Origin: Azolla caroliniana
Lineage: Eukaryota > Polypodiophyta
Assembly (NCBI GenBank): GCA_043228905.1
Contig: JBHGNT010000010.1
Span: 15,996,001-16,060,000 of the forward strand
DNA length: 64,000 nucleotides
Direction: 5' to 3'
Positions 55,801 to 64,000 of the stretch are shown here, piece by piece (within the stretch, counting starts at the first letter, position 1; each line of letters begins with the position of its first letter). Both the position numbers and the translations under genes were made by a program. The notes under the pieces are model-generated. The model was not told the DNA's origin. It saw only the letters and a list, made by a program, of their open reading frames with translations, and did no database searches.

Positions 55801-56908
55801 TGAGAGTAGCCAGTTACCTATGTAGTAGCTATCATAGTAGCTAATTAGCTATCATGGTAGCTAATTAGCTTTCCTAGTAGCTAATTAGCTGGTAATAACG
55901 AAATAGCTAACTAGCTACCATGATAGCTAACTAGCTAGCAGTACAGCTAATTATCTGGTAGTACCTAAATTAGCTATTGAGAATAGCTAATTAGCTATCA
56001 TGGTAGTAACTATTGAGAGTAGCTAGTTACCTATGTAGTAGCGATCCTAGTAGCTAACTGAGGTAAATGTAACTGATAAGCTAATTAGCTTTTCTGCTAA
56101 CTGAGCTAATTAACTTTCCGAGTAGAGTCAAAACAAATGTTGAGATAAATGTAAATACCTGAGGTACATCAAGAAGATGAATGGGATGCTCCTCGTATTG
56201 ATTTCTTCCAACACGTTTCCTGCATAAATCCTTTTTATTGGGTGAAACCCTACTCTCATTAGTCCAAAACATTGTGATTACATCCTTGATTTCAAATGTT
56301 ATGGGTGTCATTGGCTTACATCTTGTAGTTAGCTTTAGTAGACTAGTTCCTTCACCCGAGGAAATTATACGGTTCATTGTATTGTACACTGTTTTTCTAC
56401 TAACACCAATTACCTTAGATAGCTCATTGATGTTTATATCGTCAACATCACTATTAAGTAACATCATTAGACTAGACCTTTTTAAGACAAGATCATCTTC
56501 TGACCTGCTCATGGATACGAAACTATTACGAAGATTATTTACTAAAATAGATGATATGTTTGCATTAAGACCATCACAATCAACTAAGTCCTTTATCGAT
56601 GGATCATTACATATTCCATAAAGTACTACCTTCTTTTCTTCATTGCTGATGTGCTTGGTTTGAACATTGAAATAGTCTACAACCTTTCTCTCTATGATGG
56701 TAGTCGCATTACTTACATTCTCAGCTAAACTATCCTTACCTTTACTGAGTGTGGCTTTCGTATCCTTCAACAATTGACGATGTTTCCTTTTTTTTTCTGC
56801 CCAATAGTTTCGTATGGCTTGTTGTGTCCTGATAACATCATCCCTATCCTTATGATCATTGAGGGGTAATTCTAAACACCCTTCTTCCCCTTCCATTTGG
56901 CTAGACAT
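52861..56908 (-). CDS. T gene 2: DDE-type transposase candidate with one internal TAG
   Basis: Exon 1 56908-56159 (250 codons) and exon 2 54702-52861, both phase 0, together 864 codons with an in-frame TAG at 53319-53317. Order: a basic helix (QAIRNYWAEKKRKHRQLLKD, about 30-49), a helix-turn-helix (INELSKVIGVSRKTVYNTMN, about 160-179), WTNESRVSPNKKD, a Cys/His cluster (CCCIYH, CTCGCLIC, CVMGLCQDC, about 288-373), then an RNase H-type core: VVDFAENY (D465), HWVWSDGAASQFK (D548) and GHGKGEHDGAGAVIKR (E587). A late CFCFHC follows. This order matches a family common as uncharacterised proteins in cnidarians, molluscs and fish. The TAG stands where relatives tend to have Trp before an E-Y pair, so a TGG-to-TAG change is likely; 151 codons stay open after it. 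Confidence 0.78.
54715..56110. repeat. palindrome array 2, TAGCTAATTAGCTA, in transposase intron
   Basis: About 1.4 kb of palindromes spaced about 20 bp, with a more regular 40-bp double unit (TATCATGGTAGCTAATTAGC, then a GT/CC-TAGTAGCTAATTAGC half). Wholly inside the intron 56158-54703 of the transposase gene. Confidence 0.97.
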
Positions 56909-57039
56909 GTTAAAACCCTAAATTTCCAGAAAAAAAAACAAGTATTAAAGATGGCTATGGGCAACAACAATACACAAAAATATTCCACACAATACACAAG
57001 ATTAGACACAACAATACACAAGATAATCAATAGACAGAA

Positions 57040-57990
57040 AAGTTATTGCAATCCAAGACCGAACAGTAGAGGATTTCACTCTGTTGGATCCAACAGTTGA
57101 GGAGGCAATCCAAGACCGACCAATGGCAACAACTGAGTGTAGAATGTTGCCGTTGGATGAGTGAACTCCGTCAAATCGAAATGTGGAAGCAATCCGGGAC
57201 TGGACAGTAGTGGCAAATGAGTATAGAATGATGGCAATGGAGGAGAGAACCCCGTCAGATTGAACAGTTACCGATGATGCTTGAAACGCACATAGAAGGC
57301 ACTTGAGAATAGAGTGGCATAGAGAAGAGAACCCCGTCAGATTGAACAGTTACCAATGATGCTTGAAACGCACAGTAGCGGCCCCTGAGTGAGAGTGGAA
57401 AAGAGAAGAGAACCCCGTCAGATTGAACAGTTACCAATGATGCTTGAAACGCACAGTAGCGGCCCCTGAGTGAGAGTGGAAAAGAGAAGAGAACCCCGTC
57501 AGATTGAATAGCTCTTTGATTATGCTTGGAACGCACAGTAGCAACCCCTGAGTGTAGAGTGGCAAAGAGAAGAGAACCCCGTCAGATTGAACAGCTCTTT
57601 GATGATGCTTGGAACGCACAGCAGCGGCCCCTGAGTGTAGAGTGGCACAGAGAAGAGAACCCCCTCAGATTGAACAACTCTTTGATGATGCTTGGAACGC
57701 ACAGTAATGGCCCCTGAGTGTAGAGTGGCACAGAGAAGAGAACCCCCTCAGATTGAACAGCTCTTTGATGATGCTTGGAACGCACAGTAATGGCCCCTGA
57801 GTGTAGAGTGGCACAGAGAAGAGAACCCCGTCAGATTGAACAGCTCTTTGATGATGCTTGGAATGCACAGTAGTGGCCCCTGAGTGTAGAGTGTCACAGA
57901 GAAGAGAACCCCGTCAGATTGAGCAGCTCTTTGATGATGCTTGGAACGCACAGTAGCGGCCCCTCAGTGTAGAGTGGCGGCAGGTGGACT
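57040..57990. repeat. 83-bp tandem repeats upstream of the transposase
   Basis: About nine units of about 81-83 bp from 57235 to 57985, each with GAGAAGAGAACCCCGTCAGA, a GATGATGCTTG block and ACGCACAGTAGCGGCCCCTG. Two diverged units stand before them (57055-57235). Frames open on the minus strand repeat the same peptide and are not genes. The block lies between the transposase start (56908) and the right end of T, so it covers the promoter region. Confidence 0.93.
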
Positions 57991-58306
57991 CGATAGGGTT
58001 TAGCAACAGTGGTAGCAACTAACCCACAGTACTCAACTAGAGATGGCCTACGTGATGTGGCAAAGGATCATGCATAATGGACCTAGGAATTCGATATATA
58101 ATTTATGGTACACATTTATGGTGCACACATCAATTTATGTTGCACATTTATGGCACTCATTTACATATGTAATTAAAACACTCTAGTATTTTCAATGGTA
58201 GTTTTTTGCATACTTAATTTATTAATGATGGCTTTTTACTAAAATGACTATTTATCAATGGTAGCTTTTTGCATAGCTAATTAGCTATGTCAAGGACATA
58301 GCTAAT
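57991..58306. other. right subterminal region of T
   Basis: No gene. AT-rich, with short repeats of TTTATGG(C/T)(A/G)CA and of GGTAGCTTTTTGCATA (about 58197 and 58259), then the terminal palindromes. Confidence 0.6.
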
Positions 58307-58330
58307 TGTTTCCACTCGCATGCTTTCACC
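58307..58330 (-). repeat. right terminal inverted repeat of T
   Basis: Inverse of the left end (TGTTTCCACTCGCATGCTTT on the plus strand, then CACC). One full palindrome (about 58273) and one partial (about 58298) lie just inside. Confidence 0.92.
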
Positions 58331-58550
58331 CTCTTGCCTAGTATTCATCAACACTCAACTAATACTATGTTATTTACACATGTTTCTACATAAAGACAGT
58401 TTCATGTGCATCCGTGCACACCCCTCTTCACGCGTATCCGCCACCCTTTTCTTCCCATGGCCGGAATCCTTCACGACATCCACCCCCACCAAACCACACA
58501 TCCTTCGGCATGTGCTAAATAGTGAAATGGTGGGGATTCCGGCGTAGTCT

Positions 58551-59334
58551 TCATTCGTCCCCTCCCGAACAATCGTTGATACGGTCCTCATTCGACTCCT
58601 CACCCTTGTTGGCGCTTTCGACCTCTACCTCCAAATTTGGTTCTGTGTCATGTTGTTTCTTGAAGTCCTTAATCTGCTTCCCTACTACCAACACTGTTAG
58701 CCTCGTCTTGTCAAGCTCGGCTAGATGGTATGTCGTGTTGTCGTTGGCGCTCATCACCACGTAAGGTGCGAACCACCGTCTCGCAAACTTCCGGGTCAAC
58801 CGGTGCTAATTGTTGAGGCTGTTGTCTTAGACCAACACCTAGTCGCCTTCCTCGATTTTCTTCGTCCGGAGTCCATGTGTCCGATCGAATTGCCTTTTGC
58901 ACCTTAGTCCCTTTGACTTAGTTTGTTCTACGTCCTCTAGTCGCCTCTCGAGTTGCTGAATCCGCACCCCAACAACTCCTCCTGACTCATCGCATCCGAC
59001 CAGTCGATCGACATCCATGAGGCTATCGTCCACTCCATCGGCCCAATCAGCTTCTGTCTGAACATGAGTTCGGCGGGCATGTACCCGATCACCGAACTGT
59101 GTGTAGTCCGATCGGCCCACAGTGCATAAGGTAGGAGTCTCGGCCAGTTGTCGACCGATCCGTCGCATGCTCGTACAATGGCCTAGTTCGACCTTTCCAT
59201 TCACCTCAGGATTATATGTCGTTGTGAGGGAAAGCTTGACCGCTAGTTGTTCGAATAACTCCCCTATGTTGGCTACTATCTTCCCGATGCACCCATACTA
59301 GAAAATCACATCCTCGAGTAAGAACTGACATACG
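58551..59334 (-). pseudogene. gypsy E pol 3' end (integrase)
   Basis: Minus-strand pieces match element A Pol: the segment after the catalytic Glu (NGKVELGHC, about 59204), RIQQLERRLEDV, DRTHGLRTKKIEEGDW, then FARRWFAPYVVMSAND and the KDFKKQHD tail, in at least two frames with stops between. Only about the last 250 codons are left. Confidence 0.85.
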
Positions 59335-59383
59335 TGTCACGGGCATGACCATATAATATCCCGTGGTGAGAATTTACCGTTGT
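59335..59383 (+). repeat. stub of an element I-type LTR
   Basis: TGTCACGGGCATGACCATAT and the following TCCCGTGGTGAGAATTTACC closely match the start of the LTR of element I in plus orientation (minus strand of 36760-36807). Only 49 bp remain, wedged between gypsy E and the LTR of D. Confidence 0.75.
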
Positions 59384-60080
59384 CCCGTTACAACGCGTTG
59401 TCGTGAAGAAAACCATCCACAAGCAGAATCGGTGTACCGGAGCGTAGAAACCGACTCTTCATGCACGCGCGCCTTAAGTTGTACATAGGAGATCCTAGGT
59501 AGATTCGGTAGGTAGGGAGTAAAGGGGGAAACGGCTCCTTCCTTGCCTATAAAGGGAGGGAGACGAGGAGAGTAAGGGAATCGCAGAGAGTCGAGGACGA
59601 AGTGCTGTCGGATTGGGCGCGAAGGCTTCTCTCTCTCTCTCTCTCTGGTTCGCAGACTCCATAGCTTCCTTCTGTGCAGGTTTCGGGAGGCTCGCGCTGC
59701 TCCGAGGAATGCCCGAGTGCTTCCGGCAGCACCTCTAACCTATTCCTGTCTTTCTGTGCGTTTACGAACAGGTATCGGCATCTGTCCGTCGGCCTGTTCG
59801 GTTGTAACCGACTTCGTGTTTTGTTTTCTTCGTGTTCTTGTTGTTTGTCTTGTCAATACATACATACTTTCGTGTCTTTCTGTGTCACTGTCCCATTCGC
59901 GTCTTTGCGTCGAAGGGCCGTGTCCCTGTGAACCTACGCTCGCACGTACTGGGTCTCTCTCTCTCTCTCTTACTCTTCGGTACAGGACCCCCGAGGTCCC
60001 GCCTCACTCCACGCATCCGCGAGGAATACCTCGACATATTTGGTGAACCCGATGTGAAAGAGGCGGCAGAAGAGCAGAAG

Positions 60081-61905
60081 ATGAAGGGGTCGGATCTTGC
60101 AGAGGCCATGGATTCGGCCGTGGATCGGATATTGAGCACACGCGAGGGCACTGGTGCCCTCGATAGAGCCATTGAGGCGGTCGTCGGTACGATCGGCCGT
60201 TTCAGCGGAAAGGATGCTACGAGGTATTTGGCGTCCTACGGGGCGGAAATGCTGATGCGGGACATTCCGGAAGAGAGGCGTCTTGCCGGGTTCCCTCGAG
60301 TGGCGATGCCGAGCATCCATGCGGAGGTGCTCGAGGTACGGGCGGAGAGCCGTACCTGGGAGGAGTTCGAAGGCCGACTCCTAGAGAAATATGGGCTGGA
60401 TGACGCGCTCCGGCTTTCGAAACGGGACTTCATGGAATGGGTGGAGTCCCCCGGCAAAGGAAGAAACGCGTTGGCACTCCTCCGGGAGTTCGAAGAATGC
60501 TTTGCGCGCCTTTCGGCGCTTGACCGAACTATCCTGGATACGAGCCGGGTCCTACTGTTCGTCAAGTCGGTGGACGAGCGGGACCGGGATCAAGTCGGCT
60601 CCTTGCTAGAAACTGAAGACGGGTTGACGACCGACTGGGCTGCGGTTAAGAGAGTCTGTGGCCGTTTCGACAAACGGCGAGAATGGGCTGACAACGGGGC
60701 GGCCGGTGCGGGCTCTGTTACAGCAAGGAGGCTTGAACCGGCGCCGCAAGTGCGAAGGGAAGAAACCCGGGAATGGCTCGAAACCGGTCTAGCTTCGACC
60801 AACATGGTCAATGGCTCGTCCGGAGGAGCAGCGCTAGAGGAGTTGACGCGGGCGATAAAGGATCTCCAGATCGCCCAGACTCGAAGGGAAGGCGGCGAAC
60901 CGGCTCTTGACCGACGGCCGACAGCGGGGAACAGGTGCATGTGGTGCGACGAGGTCGGCCACATTCGGAAGGACTGCGGCGATTTCGCAGAGGCGTTGAG
61001 AAACCGGGTGGTGTACCTATGGGAAGGCCGGGTGCACGCTGGCGACACCAGGAGGGCCCTGAGCCGAAACGACGGGCGAGGAGGTATGAAGAGACTGATG
61101 GAAGAGGCAGCGGCCCGACACGTGGAGGCCATCCACTACTCGGCGTCAGCCGGTATTCAGGTCGGGGGCAGCGAGGCCCGAAAGGAGAGTAAAGACGGTT
61201 TCTGGTCGGCAATGCTGGAAGGCCTCACCGGCGCGCGGCTGAAGAAAGATGAAACGGACCGCGCTGAGAGACGGGTCCGGGAAATAACCGGGTGGAGCGA
61301 TCCGGTCGAGGAGAAGACGGGCTTCGTAGAAGCCGCTTGCCGGAATTACGAGGCTCTGGTAGAAGAAAAACGAGTGGGGAAAGCTGGAGCGGCCGGGCCC
61401 TCACAACGGTACGAGACCCGATTCGGGCAACGACGGAACGATGCCGGTGGGCCCGGCCCGCAAGATAACCCCAGGAAGGGCGGGTACCGACTGGGGACAG
61501 AAATAGAAAGGGCTACGGACCTACGAAAGGTCCTAGAAGAACGGATCCTCGACAGCAAAGTGGAGTTGTCATTACGGGAGGTGCTAGGGATCGCCAAGAA
61601 GGAGTTCCACGACTCCATTGTAGACTTGGTGAAACGGAAGAGACTGTCGACGGAGACGGAACCGGAAAAACCGGTGGAGGTGCGGACGACGCACATCAAC
61701 GACTCGGCGCTGGAAGATGAGTGGGCGGAGAGCCACTATTCGAGGCCACACTGGGCCTGAGCAACCACGGAGACCCCGGTAAAAATCGGAGGTGTTCAGG
61801 AACCGGTGGTGGCGTTGGTGGACCACGGTTCGGAAATAAACCTAATGTCCATGGACTTCTATAAGAAGGGAAAGTGGCCGATCAACACCAGACACTCGGG
61901 AAAGA
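60081..61905 (+). pseudogene. element D gag-protease with premature stop and deletion
   Basis: ATG at 60081; aligns with A Gag along its length, including the knuckle CMWCDEVGHIRKDC (about 60942). The frame stops at TGA 61758-61760 where A has CGA (Arg). The protease loop with DHGSEINLM survives (about 61826-61855), but from about 61895 some 400 bp corresponding to the protease C-terminus, the gag stop and the frameshift site of A are deleted, and the sequence resumes in the pol leader. Confidence 0.92.
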
Positions 61906-64000
61906 CCCCACAATTGTACGATAGGCAGGAGATTTTGCTTCTCCGACAACGGAGGGTGTATGATGGTCGGCATCGTTGGCCGAGAAAAGACAAGGGCGGA
62001 AGAGCGACTTCGAGCGTGCGGAGTTCTCGGCCCGGACGAGGTAATCAGCGGAGCCGTGGAGCCGGTCTCCTTCGACGACACCTTAGGGATGCTGAGGAAG
62101 GTTGCCGGAGAAGACCTTAATGAAGACCGGACGATACCGGTATGTTCCGAAGAGATGTACGAAGAAGTCATCGCGAACTTCAGTCGGGGGCTCGGGTCGG
62201 ATCGGACGGCCCGAGTTAGCACAAAGTACAAGACTGTGGACCGGAAGGTAAGGCCAGTCGTGGCACCCTTACCGGAGGGCAGCGAGTCCCGGATCAGGGG
62301 GGGTTGCGTCGGACCCCAGTTTACGAGATCCGGCCTGCATAGGACACACCTTCACCGACGGGACGCTCCGGGAGCTCAAAATCGGTGGGGGCGGGTTCCT
62401 ACTGCCGGCGGAGGAAGACCGGTTTCGGAGGATGCTCGGAAGGCACAGGAAAGCCTTCGCATTCTCGCCGGAAGAGATCGGGTGCGTAGACCCGACGATC
62501 GTGGAGCCTATGGTGATATTCACGGTACCGCATGTGCCGTGGAATCTCAAGCCGATTCCGGTACTGAGAGCTCACATCCCGAAGTTGATGGAGCTATTGA
62601 GGCAGAAAGTAGATATGGTCATTCTTGAACCGTCGAGTGCCCCATACTCGAACCGATGGTTTACCGTACCGAAGAAAAACGGAACGTTGCGCTTCATTCA
62701 AGACCTGCAGCCGGTCAACAGAGTGACCATTCGAAACGCAGGAATCGGACCGACCATAGACGAGTTCGCGGAGGCCTTTGACGGAAGGTCGATTTACTCG
62801 GTCGGTGATCTGTACTCAGGGTACGACCAGTTCCAGCTAGCCGTGGAAAGCAGAGACATTACGACGATGCGAACTCCCCTCGGTCTAGTGCGAATGTGTA
62901 CCCTGCCACAAGGAGGGACTAACTCGGTGGCTCACATGGTAAATGCAATGAACAAGGTACTGAGAGATTGCATCCCCGACATCACCATGCCATTTCTGGA
63001 CGACATCCCGATTAAGGGGTGCCCGGTGGAGGAGAAGGAAGAGACAGTCGGGCCGGACGGATGCCGGCGATTCGTGGAGAAACACATCGACGACTGCGAG
63101 AAGGTGTTACAAAGGCTAGAGGATGCTAGGCTCACCTTCTCCGGGGAGAAATCGGCCTTCGGGCAATCGGAAATCCTGGTAGTCGGACACCTATGTGGGC
63201 CATATGGTCGGAAGCCGTCTCCGGCAAAGGTAGAAGCCATCTCCGCAATGAAGACTGACTGTAGCTCGGTTACGGAAGTTCGGAGGTTCCTGGGGGCATG
63301 CGCATTCTACCACATATGGAGCCCACGTTGCGGAGCCGCTATACGGGTTGCTGAAAAAGGGGCAAAGATTCGAGTGGCGAGACGAGCCCACGGGGTCGGT
63401 CCGGAAGCTGAAGGAAGCTCTTGCGGTAGCTCCGGCGCTCCGGAAGGCTGTCTACGAGAAGGGTACCCTGGTATACATAACGGTGGATACGAGCCCGACC
63501 GGGATCGGATGGGTCGTCAACCAAGAAGACGAGGACGGCACCCGGTTCCCGATCTGATTCGGCGCTAAGGTCCTCAGTGAGTGACAGCGAGGGTGCGCCC
63601 AGGTTAAACGTGAACTCTGGGGTATCGTTTCGGCAGTAAAGGCGGACAAAGACTACCTGATCGGGACAGAAGTGATTATCGAGACGGATTGCCTGCCGAT
63701 TCTTGGCATGGTTTCCGGATGCGCGACACCGGACCTGGCGATGCTCAGGTGGATAGCGTACATCAAGTCCCTGGACCCAGAGATACGACACATTTCCGGA
63801 AAGGACAACGCCATGGCCGACATGCTTTCGAGGGCGAGGTTTGATGACGAGGGCGGCATGGTTTCGGAGGATGAAGAAGTCGGCGTGGACTTCTTCGAGG
63901 CGGCGTACGTGACGACTGATGGGACGAGCACTCCGGCACTTAACGACTTCGACGAGAGCAAGTACGACGGCGAGTGGCTCCAGATCGGTGGATTCTTGAG
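61906..64000 (+). pseudogene. element D pol, frameshifted
   Basis: Matches A Pol from its N-terminal region (REKTRAEERLRACGVLGPDE, about 61978) through RT (FLDDIPIKG near 63000) and RNase H to the window end. Frame changes lie near 62300 and 63320 (the second a small deletion after FYHIW). TGA codons at 63555 and about 63582 replace CGA and CGG of A. Intact stretches elsewhere are about 85-95% identical in protein to A by eye. Confidence 0.92.

Larger units (their letters stand above)
46457..58330. mobile_element. Transposon T, large cut-and-paste DNA transposon with two genes
   Basis: 11,874 bp. The 24-bp terminal inverted repeats (46457-46480 and 58307-58330) match at 22 positions; the shared core is AAAGCATGCGAGTGGAAACA. 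CTCTTG flanks it on both sides (46451-46456, 58331-58336), and the empty site is seen in the homologous LTR of F (about 44158-44163, CTCCTA in its place). Contents left to right: terminal palindromes, plus-strand RING/FCP1 gene, minus-strand transposase gene, 83-bp tandem repeats, terminal palindromes. TAGCTAATTAGCTA arrays fill one intron of each gene. A 6-bp target duplication with these termini fits none of the common plant superfamilies (hAT 8, Mutator 9, CACTA and Harbinger 3, Tc1/mariner TA). Confidence 0.9.
45767..59334 (-). mobile_element. Gypsy E (A family), LTR split by transposon T
   Basis: 3' LTR pieces at 45767-46456 (starts TGTCGCGG) and 58337-58478 (ends TTCACGACA), then polypurine tract (minus strand GGTGGGGGTGGA, 58479-58490) and minus-strand pol up to about 59334. 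Removing T with one CTCTTG gives a continuous LTR that aligns with 43636-44322. The rest of the internal part and the 5' LTR are gone. Confidence 0.87.
59399..64000 (+). mobile_element. Element D, decayed A-family gypsy, incomplete at window end
   Basis: 5' LTR 59399-60036 (638 bp, TGTCGTGAAG to CCTCGACA, TATA box CCTATAAAGG at 59546-59555), primer site TGGTGAACCCGATGTG at 60041-60056, gag-pro and pol in plus orientation. It is the only plus-strand A-family copy. The 3' part and 3' LTR lie beyond 64000. Confidence 0.93.

Noticed and set aside
57255-57951. Series of short minus-strand frames upstream of the transposase
   Set aside because: Same peptide repeated with each 83-bp unit; no domain or splice context.
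46457-58330. Polinton/Maverick, because of the 6-bp duplication and an AG-start end
   Set aside because: No DNA polymerase B, packaging ATPase, protease or capsid gene, and the inverted repeats are only 24 bp.
46457-58330. hAT, Mutator, CACTA or Harbinger assignment for T
   Set aside because: Target length (6), end sequence and transposase motifs fit none of these as I know them.

Overview
The window is nuclear DNA of a land plant. It holds a split, intron-bearing chloroplast-protein gene (Ycf3-interacting protein 1), AT-rich introns with GT-AG borders, and a dense pile of Ty1/copia, Ty3/gypsy and LINE sequence. Nothing in it names the species; the amount of nested LTR sequence suggests a large genome. 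There is one assembly gap of exactly 100 N at 13261-13360.

Layout. 1-3455: debris of LINE-type elements, a Ty3 reverse-transcriptase scrap and a small insertion with an 11-bp direct repeat. 3817-8936: the six-exon Y3IP1 gene, the only ordinary host gene seen. 8937-10968: no gene. 10969-12163: a Copia integrase/RT fragment. 12252-36158: one old minus-strand Copia element split in two (12252-14285 and 35102-36158) by an LTR called B here (14286-35101, CCGG on both sides). B carries a 105-bp minisatellite, and its head plus 91 bp of the Copia gag has been tandemly triplicated. Two further Ty3 elements sit inside B: element A (14310-21473, two 717-bp LTRs that look identical, intact gag-pro and pol) in copy 1, and element C (22837-32667, 418-bp LTRs, target duplication CACGC) in copy 2. 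36159-44322: an A-family gypsy remnant (F) split by a chromovirus-type element I (36353-43357, 455-bp LTRs, target duplication TAGGT). 44323-45766: a probable LTR-element 3' end. 45767-59334: another A-family element (E), whose LTR is split by a large DNA transposon T. 59399-64000: element D, a decayed A-family copy in plus orientation that runs off the window.

The most unusual object is T (46457-58330, 11,874 bp). It has 24-bp terminal inverted repeats (22/24 matching) and a perfect 6-bp target duplication CTCTTG. The matching empty site is visible in the related LTR at 43636-44322. T holds two convergent, spliced genes. One encodes a RING-H2 protein whose splicing can add a catalytically altered FCP1-like domain. 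The other encodes a DDE-type transposase candidate of a family I know mainly from animal genomes. A palindromic motif, TAGCTAATTAGCTA, lies near both ends and has been amplified into kilobase arrays inside one intron of each gene; I saw it nowhere outside T.

How the parts work together: the A family supplies a complete gag-pro/pol copy (A) and several dead relatives (B, D, E, F and the scrap at 1095-1398). In A, pol appears to be reached by a -1 frameshift exactly at the gag stop. Nesting and target duplications give a relative order: Copia-1, then B, then the tandem triplication, then A and C; F before I; E before T.
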